Positions 34,125 to 43,207 of a DNA stretch of 64,000 nucleotides are shown piece after piece. The notes under the pieces are model-generated. The model ran no database searches and had not been told where the DNA came from. It saw nothing but the letters and a program-made list of their open reading frames with translations. Position 1 is the first letter of the stretch, and each line of letters starts with the position of its first letter. Both the position numbers and the translations under genes were made by a program. This stretch comes from Streptomyces sp. HB132 (GTDB lineage Bacteria; Actinomycetota; Actinomycetes; Streptomycetales; Streptomycetaceae): positions 124,001 to 188,000 of the forward strand of contig NZ_JAFBGA010000001.1 in NCBI RefSeq assembly GCF_016909575.1, in the 5' to 3' direction.

Positions 34125-35901
<1,777 letters not shown>

Positions 35902-35939
35902 TCCTCGGATCAGCAGTTCGAGCGGTACCCGCAGTATCC

Positions 35940-35986
35940 GTACGACGTCGGCCCCCGGGATTCCTTCCCGGGGGCCGGCGTCGTAC
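35940..35986 (+). terminator. terminator of groEL
   Basis: A 21-bp stem with one T-G pair (GTACGACG T CGGCCCCCGGGA and its complement) and a 5-nt loop, 38 nt past the stop. Confidence 0.88.
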
Positions 35987-36037
35987 GTGGTGGTGGGCAT
36001 GGGCGGGTTCAGGTCCGGTGTCCGGTCCGCGGAAGAG

Positions 36038-36542
36038 TCAGGTCCGGCCCTCGCCGGACGGACCGGAGAACTCGACCTCGGCGATGGCCACCACTTGTCC
36101 GAGGACGCGGAGTGCGCCGGCTCGACGGTGAACCGCGCCCCGACGGCCTCGCCGTCGCCGAATGCGCGTCGCAGGCAGCCCGTGCCCTGGTCCGGGCGAG
36201 TCGGCGGGGCGCGGTGCTGCCGTCCAGCGTGATCGTCGACTCCACCCGGCGTGGAAGGGAGGCTTCGCCGATCGGAACGGGGCGCTTGGACAAGCCCGGA
36301 GTGGTTCTCACGTCCAGCACACGGGTCGACCGGTCGAGGCGGGCCTCGATCCAGTTGCCCTCGCCGTCCTGCGAAACACCGCGCACCCCGACCGGGACGC
36401 ACTTCGCGATGTGGTCCCGAGTGGCTTGGACGCCCTCGGGGAGATATTTCACGCCCAGGACGAGCAGGGTGGTGACGACCGTGACCCGTGGGCCGATGCG
36501 GATCGACAGGCGCGTCGGGCGCGGGGCCGGTCGCCGGCCCAC
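36038..36542 (-). pseudogene. frameshifted remnant of an unknown membrane-anchored protein gene
   Basis: From about 36542 the minus strand encodes a well-biased frame: a hydrophobic helix (VTVVTTLLVLGVKYLPEGV) and a soluble part (GVSQDGEGNWIEARL, TRVLDVRTTPGLSKRPVPIG, ESTITLDGSTAP). After roughly 36180 the good codon usage moves to a second frame (GDGEAVGARFTVEPAHSASS) and near 36105 to a third (VLGQVVAIAEVEFSGPSGEG, TGA at 36038). Two frameshifts make it a pseudogene, or there are two sequencing errors. The family is unknown. The start is uncertain; a GTG lies at 36542. Confidence 0.6.
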
Positions 36543-36785
36543 CGGATCTCGCGGGTGCGTCCTGTGAGGCGGTGCCACCGTGCGGCGCCACGTCGACACG
36601 TTCGGCCTGTGCCCCTCCTTCCGGCTGCCGACCCGGCCGGGGCGTTTCGGCTCCCACCGGGCCCGGGAACTGATGTGAGCGGTAAGTCCCCTGTCAGACC
36701 CGGCGCATAGCGTAGGCGGTGAGGGCACGCTGTGCGCCGGACAGCCCGCAGCACCGCCGATCCTGCTCACCGAGAGAGAAGTCCA

Positions 36786-37250
36786 TTGAAGAGCCTGCCG
36801 CAGACGGACGACAGCCTGCTGATCCGCACCGACTATTCCGACCAGTCAGCTTGGGAAGCCCTCCACACGGCGATCACGACGCCGAACAGGGACGGCTTCC
36901 TCGCGAATGTGCACATAGTGGATGACCCTGACTACAGCGACCTGACGACCGAACAGGTCCTCGCGCTGGCCCTCGCCAGCGGTAACAGTGGTTCCCTGTT
37001 GATAGTGGCGGACACGACCTCCCTCTTCGCGCCTGAGATGCCGCTACTCGCTGTCCCGCCCTCCGACGAGGACGACGAGGACGACGAGGACTACGAGGAC
37101 GACGAGGACGCGGAGCAGGAGCACGGCGAACTGCGAGTCACAGCCGCAGAACTGTGGTCGATCGAGAACAACATCGACCTCGGCAACATGGACTGGGAGG
37201 ACTTCGTCAACGCGGCGGGCGACGACGGCGTCTTCCGGGGCTTCCGCTAG
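36786..37250 (+). CDS. DUF6924-type protein with acidic insert
   Basis: 154 residues from a TTG start at 36786, which has GAGAGAGAAG upstream. The ends are conserved-looking: LLIRTDYSDQSAWEALHTAI at the N terminus and LRVTAAELWSIENNIDLGNM with DFVNAAGDDGVFRGF at the C terminus. These match a family annotated as DUF6924, of unknown role. Residues about 94-112 are an almost pure Asp/Glu run, which makes the centre extremely acidic. It stands alone. Confidence 0.72.
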   Translation: MKSLPQTDDSLLIRTDYSDQSAWEALHTAITTPNRDGFLANVHIVDDPDYSDLTTEQVLALALASGNSGSLLIVADTTSLFAPEMPLLAVPPSDEDDEDDEDYEDDEDAEQEHGELRVTAAELWSIENNIDLGNMDWEDFVNAAGDDGVFRGFR

Positions 37251-37592
37251 ACGCGGTCCGGCCCCCGCCCGGTCCGCCGGTGCCTGTCCGCGCAGCGCCT
37301 GGTGTCCAGAAGCGAGGCGCGGACATCGGTACCGAGCCCTCGGACGGCGGCGGTGACCGTCATGCGGGGGATTCGAGGAGCGTGATGCGTACCGGTTGAA
37401 CTCCTCGGCCACCGCTTCGTGTACGTACTTCCCGCCTGGAGTTACTTCCCTCGCAACCGCAGGATCTCACCCTCCAGGTGTCCGCGATCAAGGGGCAACG
37501 CCATCCCGGTTCCCACCCTCGACCACCTGCGCCCAGAACATTCGGCCGACTTCGCACCAGCCGTCCTGAACGCACGGCAGCGTGTTGGACAG
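37251..37592. other. intergenic region, no gene seen
   Basis: About 340 bases between the DUF6924 gene and the promoter of the next operon. No frame has convincing codon bias and a start site. It may hold decayed sequence. Confidence 0.4.
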
Positions 37593-37626
37593 TTGACGAA
37601 GCCGCATAAGGAAACTACTTTCCTTA
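37593..37626 (+). promoter_or_regulatory. promoter with overlapping 20-bp palindromic operator
   Basis: TTGACG (37593-37598) and TACTTT (37616-37621) are 17 nt apart. A perfect palindrome TAAGGAAA-CTAC-TTTCCTTA (37607-37626) covers the 3' half of the spacer and the -10 box. It probably binds the winged-helix regulator encoded by the second gene of the operon. Confidence 0.65.
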
Positions 37627-37674
37627 CAGGAAACAGGGCCAGGTGTGCCCCTCCCTCGACTCATGGAGGTATCG

Positions 37675-38202
37675 ATGTCTGAGCATCCGAACCCGACACC
37701 GGACGAGGCCGCACGTACTCTGCGGGATGTCGAGCAGCGCCGGATACAGGCTGCCGAGGGCAGCGGGGGTGCGAGGTGGGTGTACGTCGTCCTCGGTCTG
37801 GCGGCCTTCCTGCTGCTGGCCGCGCCCGACTGGGTCGGCGATGACGCGCAGGCCTGGGTGTCCATCGGATACGCGGTGCTTGCGGTGGCCTACGTCATGC
37901 TGTTGCGCACGCGGAGGGGCTCGGCTCTGCTTGGCCACCGCACAGGCCGGCGCAAGGAGGAACTGGACGGGGCGTTCCTGCGTCGGAGGCGGCTCACACT
38001 GCTCGCGGTCATCGCGCTCGGTCTGGTGGTCTCGGTGCTGGGATCCCGCGTATCGCTCGACGTGCCGTACTGGCGCTCCGGTGTCGGGGCACTGCTGGGT
38101 GCCGCCGTGATCTTCCTGGGGCCGGTATGGGACCAGGCGGTGAGGACCCGCGCGGTGCGTGGCGCGCAATCGGTGACGGAGGAGCCAGGTGCCGCGCGCT
38201 GA
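37675..38202 (+). CDS. four-helix integral membrane protein of unknown function
   Basis: 175 residues from ATG 37675 (TGGAGG upstream). There are two helix pairs, about 33-52 (VYVVLGLAAFLLLAAPDWVG) with 60-77, and about 105-123 with 132-150, separated by a basic cytoplasmic loop (RTRRGSALLGHRTGRRKEE). It overlaps the downstream regulator gene by 14 nt. Membrane protein plus winged-helix regulator pairs of this type often sense envelope stress or a drug, but nothing here proves that. Confidence 0.72.
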   Translation: MSEHPNPTPDEAARTLRDVEQRRIQAAEGSGGARWVYVVLGLAAFLLLAAPDWVGDDAQAWVSIGYAVLAVAYVMLLRTRRGSALLGHRTGRRKEELDGAFLRRRRLTLLAVIALGLVVSVLGSRVSLDVPYWRSGVGALLGAAVIFLGPVWDQAVRTRAVRGAQSVTEEPGAAR

Positions 38203-38527
38203 ATTCGATTCGGTGCTTCTCGACTCCACACGGCTGACCATCGTGTCACTGCTGGCAGGCACCCAGTGGGCGGAGTGGTCCTGGGTCAGAGAGGCGGCGG
38301 AGGTCTCGGCCTCCGCCCTCTCGAAGCAGGTCAGCACTCTGGAGGGCCACGGCTACGTCGACGTCAAGAAGGGCTACGTCGGCAAGCGCCCCCGCACCTG
38401 GGTGGCCCTGAGTGAGGCCGGGCGCGCCGCACTGGAGAAACACGCCGCGGCCCTGCAGCAGATCGTGGACTCGTCCCGCCGTGCGACGGGGCAACAGTCG
38501 AGCGCGGAGCAACCGCAGGACCCGTGA
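38189..38527 (+). CDS. winged-helix transcriptional regulator (MarR/ArsR-like, HTH_27)
   Basis: 112 residues, GTG start inside the end of the membrane-protein gene. The winged helix is seen in DSTRLTIVSLLAG, VREAAEVSASALSKQVSTLEGHGYV (recognition helix SASALSKQVSTLE) and the wing KKGYVGKRPRTWVALSEAG. It should bind DNA as a dimer. The palindrome over the operon promoter is the obvious target, giving negative autoregulation. The effector is unknown. Confidence 0.82.
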   Translation: MPRAEFDSVLLDSTRLTIVSLLAGTQWAEWSWVREAAEVSASALSKQVSTLEGHGYVDVKKGYVGKRPRTWVALSEAGRAALEKHAAALQQIVDSSRRATGQQSSAEQPQDP

Positions 38528-38727
38528 CGGATTCGCCTGCGTGAGCGGCCACCCTGATCCTGTGCGTGTTCGGCGGCTCGGCACGGACAGCGGCCCGCAC
38601 CACATGCCCGCCCGCGTGACTGGAGTGGAGCAGGTCAGCCAGGCGCCCGCCGGGGCTCGACGCGGGAAGGCATCCGTCAGATCGCCCCGCCTCCTGCCCG
38701 CCCGCATCGACGACCCCCGGCGTGGTC

Positions 38728-38937
38728 CTAGGCGAGCTTGAGGCCGGTGACGAATGTGGCCCAAGCGGCGCTCCGGAACACGAGCGCCGGGCCGTCGGTG
38801 AGCTTGGAGTCGCGGACGGGGACGAGGCCGGGGTTGCCGTCGGCTACTTCCACGCAGTTCCCCCCGTCTCCACCGCTGTATGAGGACTTGTGCCAGATGG
38901 CTGTAGCCAGGTCGTGGTCAGAGCTGCTGATCTTCAT
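38728..38937 (-). CDS. DUF397 protein (Scr1/WhiJ-associated small protein)
   Basis: 69 residues with the DUF397 pattern WHKSSYSGGDGGNCVEVAD, followed by VPVRDSKLTDGPALVFRSAAWATFV. Such proteins pair with an upstream XRE-type regulator; in S. coelicolor some pairs behave as toxin (DUF397) and antitoxin (regulator). Here it overlaps the regulator gene by 20 nt. Confidence 0.88.
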   Translation of the reverse strand: MKISSSDHDLATAIWHKSSYSGGDGGNCVEVADGNPGLVPVRDSKLTDGPALVFRSAAWATFVTGLKLA

Positions 38938-39760
38938 GGACGCAATCCTCCGCCGCTGACTCGATCAAGGCCAGTGATGCTTCCGGTGACAGGGCGCCGG
39001 CACTCAGCAGATGGTAAGTCAGTTCGTACCGGGCGACACCTGCGGGATCGTCCTGAAGTCGCCCCGTGCCCAGGCCGTCCACGTATGCGAGCGGGGGTGC
39101 GTCAGGGAACGACATCAGCTTCAAGCTTCCGTCCAGGGCGGCATGTGCGCCTGCGGAGAACGGCAGAACTTGGATGATCAGCCGGTGCCGCCTGGCCAGT
39201 TCGGCCACATGCCGCAGAGCCTCCGCCATCACAGGCGGTCCGCCCACCTGACGACGTAGAACCGCCTCGTCCAACACGACCCACAACAGAGGCGTAGTTG
39301 GATCGGTCAGTAACCGTGCCCGTTCCAGTCGCACCGACACGAGTTCATCGATCACTTCCTCCGCAGCAGTCGGCTGATATGCCCGGAACACCGCTCGGGC
39401 ATACGCCTCCGTCTGAAGTAGCCCAGGAATCAGGAGGGGTGCGTATTCGCGGATCGTGGTCGCCAGACGCTCCGCCTCCGCCGCCTCCGCGAAGTGGTCC
39501 GGGTACTTCGACTGCTTCAGTGCGACGCAGTTCCGAGCGAAGAAGCCGCCCCCGCCCAGCACTTCGTCCAGCCTCTGGGCCTGGTCGGCCTGCATCCGTC
39601 GCGTACCCGCCTCCAGTTGTCCGATGAAGGATCCGCTGACGAACAGGGGCGCTCCCAGGTCGTCCTGCGAAAGGCCCGCGGCCTCCCTGCGGTGGCGGAG
39701 TTCGGCGCCCAGGAGGGCCCGGGGCGACGAGGACGGGTCGAGCTTCTTCGGTCCGGGCAA
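38918..39760 (-). CDS. XRE-type regulator with DUF5753 domain (WhiJ/Scr1 antitoxin-like)
   Basis: About 280 residues. The N-terminal helix-turn-helix is ELRHRREAAGLSQDDLGAPLFVSGSFIGQLE. The C-terminal DUF5753 begins HFAEAAEAERLATTIREYAP and has LLIPGLLQTEAYARAVF. TTG at 39760 follows AGGGAG and gives MPGPKKLDPSS; no better start is present downstream. The gene pairs with DUF397 behind it. WhiJ-family regulators act in development. It is divergent from two small genes across a perfect 12-bp inverted repeat. Confidence 0.87.
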   Translation of the reverse strand: MPGPKKLDPSSSPRALLGAELRHRREAAGLSQDDLGAPLFVSGSFIGQLEAGTRRMQADQAQRLDEVLGGGGFFARNCVALKQSKYPDHFAEAAEAERLATTIREYAPLLIPGLLQTEAYARAVFRAYQPTAAEEVIDELVSVRLERARLLTDPTTPLLWVVLDEAVLRRQVGGPPVMAEALRHVAELARRHRLIIQVLPFSAGAHAALDGSLKLMSFPDAPPLAYVDGLGTGRLQDDPAGVARYELTYHLLSAGALSPEASLALIESAAEDCVHEDQQL

Positions 39761-39825
39761 GGCGACTCCCTGAGCACACGTGCGGGTGTTGGACCAGCAC
39801 CTCTTCCACGGTAGCGAGGAATTGG

Positions 39826-39860
39826 CCACGCTGAGTATGCATAGCAACTACTCAGCGTGG
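39826..39860. promoter_or_regulatory. 12-bp inverted repeat in WhiJ-type divergent promoter
   Basis: CCACGCTGAGTA and TACTCAGCGTGG are perfect complements separated by 11 nt. The repeat lies 66 nt before the regulator start and 14 nt before the divergent start at 39875. It is a probable operator of the XRE regulator. Confidence 0.6.
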
Positions 39861-39874
39861 AAATGGGGAAGATC

Positions 39875-40117
39875 ATGACGACGGCTACGGAACGGCGCGA
39901 AGAGGCAGCGGGCAGAGTGCGGGCGGCAGAGGACGCGGTGGCACGGCTGCGGGCAGGGCTCGCGGGGGTCGGCGTGAAGCTGCCGTCGCTGCGGATCGAC
40001 CCGGTGTCGTGCGCGGGCGACGAGCCGGCAGCGCTGGTGGACCTCGGCCGGTGCTCGATCGAGACGGCGCTGCGGCTGAGCGAGCGACTCGAAGCGAAGG
40101 CCGCACATGACAGTTGA
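39875..40117 (+). CDS. small helical protein of the WhiJ-type locus
   Basis: 80 residues from ATG 39875 (GGGGAAG upstream). A charged N-terminal helix (TERREEAAGRVRAAEDAVARLRAGL) may form a coiled coil. The middle reads VKLPSLRIDPVSCAGDEPAALVDLG. It ends in another helix. I do not recognise a domain, but similar short genes commonly sit divergent to XRE/DUF397 pairs in Streptomyces. It overlaps the next gene by 11 nt. Confidence 0.7.
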   Translation: MTTATERREEAAGRVRAAEDAVARLRAGLAGVGVKLPSLRIDPVSCAGDEPAALVDLGRCSIETALRLSERLEAKAAHDS

Positions 40118-40343
40118 AGGACTGGAGCCGTGTATGCCGGAGCCCGGGACGTTCGCGGTCGACGGCCGGGACGGCCGGGTGGGCCGGGTGATGGGCCGCG
40201 TCGGGCCGTATCTGCAGCTGCGTCCGCCGGGCGGCGGCGCGGAGTGGGACTGCCCGCCGGAAGCCGTCCGGCCGGCTCCACCGGGGCTCGTGCTGCGGGC
40301 CCGGGTGACGGAGATCAACCGCGAGGGACGACTGCCGTCATGA
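40107..40343 (+). CDS. small hypothetical protein of the WhiJ-type locus
   Basis: 78 residues. It begins MTVEGLEPCMPEPG and has a compact beta-rich middle (VDGRDGRVGRVMGRVGPYLQLRPPGGGAEWDC reads as short strands). It is coupled to the preceding small gene by overlap. An alternative start is GTG 40131 or ATG 40134. Function unknown. These two genes form a short operon controlled from the divergent region. Confidence 0.65.
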   Translation: MTVEGLEPCMPEPGTFAVDGRDGRVGRVMGRVGPYLQLRPPGGGAEWDCPPEAVRPAPPGLVLRARVTEINREGRLPS

Positions 40344-40378
40344 GCGTGAAGCGTCTGCCGTGAGGGTCGTCCGGGCGG

Positions 40379-41422
40379 TCACGCCCGGGTGACCGACGTG
40401 CCCGCCGCCTGCCGCTCCCCGGTCCCGGCGAGTCGCTTGTGGAGTATCACCAGGGTGGTCTGCGCCAACGGAAGGAGCAGGGCGCCGGTGAGCAGCAGGG
40501 CGATGGCGATCGGGGCGAGGACCCCGGCCACGTAGGCGGCGTAGGTGTTGTCCGGGCCCCACTCCAGGAACAGGGAGGCAGCCCCGGGGCGCGTCGGCCG
40601 GGCGGCGGCCTGGAGCAGTACGTACAGGCCGACGGTGAGTCCGCCCAGGGGCAGTGCGACGGCCAGGGTGCGCAAACAGGAGACGGCCCGGCCCCAGGTC
40701 AGCGACCAGGAGCGACACAACGCGGCCAGGGGGCCGAGGCCTTCGTTCGCGGAGGCCGCCGGGGCCAGGGCCCAGCCGAACCGGAGCAGCAGCGTGAGGG
40801 CCAGGCCCAGCAGGGGCGGGCCGTAGGTCAGCAGGGGGTTCAGGTTGGGGTACTCCCACAGCGGGACGATCGCGGTGTACTCCCTGAACGTGGTGGTGGT
40901 GAAGTACTCCTCGACCAGGACGCCGAGCACCAAAGGGGTCCACACGAACACCCCGCGCAGCACGTACACCCCGAGGACCGTACGGAAACGGCCACGCGGG
41001 CCGCTCTCTCCCGTTTCGGCAGCGGCTCGGGCGCACGCCGTCTGGAGGGCGGTGCATGCCAGGTGCAGCAGCAGGATCAGGAACGGCAGGCAGGCGAGCA
41101 GGATGAGCCACATCGTGTTCACGCGGGTGCCTTCGGGCGCGTAGGAGTCCTCGTAGATACGGGCCTGTGTCGCGCCCAGGCGAATCTCGGTGAACTCGGG
41201 CCAGGCGGCGACGAAGCCCACGACGGTCAGCAGTAGTCCGCCCAGGGCGGCCAGACCGGTGACGAGGGCCGCTCGGCCGTGGAGGCTGCGTCCGTCACGG
41301 CGCATGACGGCGAGCGCCGTGCGGGCGATACCGCGTCGCGAGCCGTCGGCCTCCTTCGCCTGCCGCTCCTCGCCCGGGGCCGCTCGGTGGGCGTTGCCGC
41401 CACTCGCCTGGCCGTTCGTCAT
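40379..41422 (-). CDS. multi-pass membrane protein of unknown function
   Basis: 347 residues from ATG 41422. About six membrane helices: residues 54-76 (LVTGLAALGGLLLTVVGFVAA), about 105-130, about 155-175, about 205-225, about 250-275 and about 295-325. The loop after helix 1 (EFTEIRLGATQARIYEDSYA) lies outside. The arrangement resembles Streptomyces proteins with a glycerophosphodiester-phosphodiesterase-like membrane domain, but the catalytic domain is missing. No partner gene suggests a role. Confidence 0.7.
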   Translation of the reverse strand: MTNGQASGGNAHRAAPGEERQAKEADGSRRGIARTALAVMRRDGRSLHGRAALVTGLAALGGLLLTVVGFVAAWPEFTEIRLGATQARIYEDSYAPEGTRVNTMWLILLACLPFLILLLHLACTALQTACARAAAETGESGPRGRFRTVLGVYVLRGVFVWTPLVLGVLVEEYFTTTTFREYTAIVPLWEYPNLNPLLTYGPPLLGLALTLLLRFGWALAPAASANEGLGPLAALCRSWSLTWGRAVSCLRTLAVALPLGGLTVGLYVLLQAAARPTRPGAASLFLEWGPDNTYAAYVAGVLAPIAIALLLTGALLLPLAQTTLVILHKRLAGTGERQAAGTSVTRA

Positions 41423-41656
41423 GTCTACCGCCTCTCTCTGTCCGGGGGACGCTGCCCAGTGCTCGAAGATCAACGTCTCAGGGGAGAGATGTGTGAGAAC
41501 GGGCGGCCGGTTCCTCGGGCACGACGAGCGCGGGGACACCTGTGGAGAGGTCCCTGGGGGCGTCACACGATCGTGGGACGTTGGATGGGAGCGGCGGACC
41601 GCCGCGAACAAGTCGATCCACGCTTCCGCGTACGGCCACAGGAGGAGGGACCTGCG

Positions 41657-42261
41657 ATGACCGCCGCGATGGTCGAAAGCGATCAGGGCTCTGAAGGCCG
41701 CCCGTGGGACTACCTGCTGCGCACATGGCAGGAACTGGACGTGCCCGAGGGGTGGCGCGCCGAGATCGACGAAAGCCAGATCGCCTTGGTACCGCCGCCT
41801 CATGCGCACCACAACGGCATCGCCGCGAAGGTGCAGCGAAGGCTCTACACGAATCTGCCGGAGGAACTGGAGATCCAGCAGACGCTCGGTGTCCACGTCG
41901 CGCCTCTCGACAAGCTGTACGTCTTGGACCTCGTCGTGATGCCGCAGAACTGATCGAGGCCGCCGACCCGGAGACCAGTGCCCCGATGGATGCGTCGGAG
42001 GCCTTGCTGATCGTCGAGATCACCTCCAGGGGGAACGCCCGGGAGGACAGGACGAAGAACTACCGTGCCTACGCGCGCGCCGGGGTCCGCATGTATCTGC
42101 TGCTGGACAGGTTCGACACCCGTGGGGCGATGGCGACGCTGTTCACCGAGCCGAACGAGGACGGAACGTACAAGCGTTCCGACCCCGTGCCCTTCGGGAA
42201 GCCGCTGCTGCTGCCCGCGCCCTTCGACGTCACCCTGCCCACGGACGGCTTCCCGGTCTGA
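41657..42261 (+). pseudogene. Uma2-family (PD-(D/E)XK-like) protein gene with one frameshift
   Basis: ATG at 41657 (GGAGGAGGGA upstream) opens a Uma2-like frame with DVPEGWRAEIDESQIALVPP and HVAPLDKLYVLDLVVMPQ, then stops at 41951-41953. The next frame continues directly with ELIEAADPETSAPMDASEAL and VEITSRGNAREDRTKNYRAYA, carrying the E-x-T-S core of the nuclease fold, and ends at 42261. One missing G after 41947 (CAG-AAC-TGA for CAG-GAA-CTG) explains it. Either the gene is broken or the sequence has an error. Uma2 proteins are abundant in Streptomyces and functionally obscure. Confidence 0.82.
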
Positions 42262-42368
42262 ACCTTGCCGCCCTGGGCGGTCGGAATCTGAGGCAGGGCC
42301 TTCGCGCACCCGACAGCGGGGCCGGCCCTCTGAAGAGCCGGCCCCGCCTCCGAACGTGTGCGTCCGGA

Positions 42369-42722
42369 TCAGTTGAGGCGGTAGCCGTCGTAGTAGCTGC
42401 CGATCTGGGCGTGATAGCCCGGGTCGTTCGCGTGCTTGTGCTTGTCGAACTCCGGGGAGTCCTTGATCTGGTCCTTGGTCAGGTCGACGAATATCTTCTT
42501 GTGCTCGGTGTCGATCCCCCTGACCGTCCCTGCCGGGAGCAGGACTTCCTTGCCGAAGATCCAGACACCGGTGTCGACGACGAGATGGGCGGAGCCCACG
42601 TCGTCGGAGTGCTTGTCGACCTTGCCGATGCTTCCGTCCGTCGCCTCGACCGTGAATCCGGTCAGGTCGGCGCCCGCGGTGTGGCCGCTCGTAGGCTGGT
42701 AGCCCCACAGGTTGTCGCTCAT
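42369..42722 (-). CDS. PRC-barrel domain protein
   Basis: 117 residues. The PRC-barrel is seen in TGFTVEATDGSIGKVDKHSDDVGSAHLVV (part: DGSIGKVDKHSDD) and VLLPAGTVRGIDTEHKKIFVDLTKDQI. A Tyr/His-rich tail follows. Such proteins are small soluble beta-barrels often induced by stress. It is followed downstream by no partner but preceded by a hydrophobic peptide gene across a strong terminator. Confidence 0.82.
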   Translation of the reverse strand: MSDNLWGYQPTSGHTAGADLTGFTVEATDGSIGKVDKHSDDVGSAHLVVDTGVWIFGKEVLLPAGTVRGIDTEHKKIFVDLTKDQIKDSPEFDKHKHANDPGYHAQIGSYYDGYRLN

Positions 42723-42852
42723 TCTTCGGCTCCCTCCTTGGCGATTGATTCCGCGCGGCGATTCTCATCGGGATGAAGATGAGTGCCGCTCAGTAATTCG
42801 GCTGCCCCTACATTTCCGGTCCACACCCACGGAATCCCGATAACACGCGAAA

Positions 42853-42894
42853 ATGCGGGTGGCTCAAGACCATCAGGTCTTGAGCCACCCGCAT
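42853..42894 (-). terminator. strong hairpin terminator after the hydrophobic peptide gene
   Basis: A perfect 19-bp stem (ATGCGGGTGGCTCAAGACC and its complement) with loop ATCA, 19 nt after the stop at 42914. Confidence 0.88.
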
Positions 42895-42913
42895 AAATGC
42901 TGGTCAGGGTCTT

Positions 42914-43084
42914 CTACCAGCGATACCACCGGCCGCGCTTACCGCCGCCGGCCGCCGGGCGCACGAAGAATCCGATCAGCCAGACCACGAGCACGATCAC
43001 CGCGATCCACCACAGTGCCTTGAGTGCGAAACCGGCACCGAAAAGGATCAGGGCGAGCAGAAGAACGAGAAGCAGGGGAACCAT
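42914..43084 (-). CDS. small hydrophobic membrane protein
   Basis: 56 residues from ATG 43084, with GGAGG upstream. Nearly the whole chain is two membrane helices (VPLLLVLLLALILFGAGFAL and WWIAVIVLVVWLIGFFV), then a basic tail (GGGKRGRWYRW). Short proteins of this kind are widespread and stress-induced in Gram-positives. Function unknown. Confidence 0.75.
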   Translation of the reverse strand: MVPLLLVLLLALILFGAGFALKALWWIAVIVLVVWLIGFFVRPAAGGGKRGRWYRW

Positions 43085-43207
43085 TGTTATCAACCTCCGG
43101 AGCAGCGTGTGCCCGGCGATGCATTGCCTACACACACGTGTTCCTACGGAAAATTTCCTGGGCTCCCCGTGACCGCTCGCGGCCCCGCGGACGAGCGTGC
43201 GGCGCGT

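Noticed and set aside
36700..43100. Mobile element or integrated plasmid in the small-gene region
   Set aside because: No integrase, transposase, tra gene, direct repeat or tRNA-attachment repeat; base composition and codon use do not change clearly.
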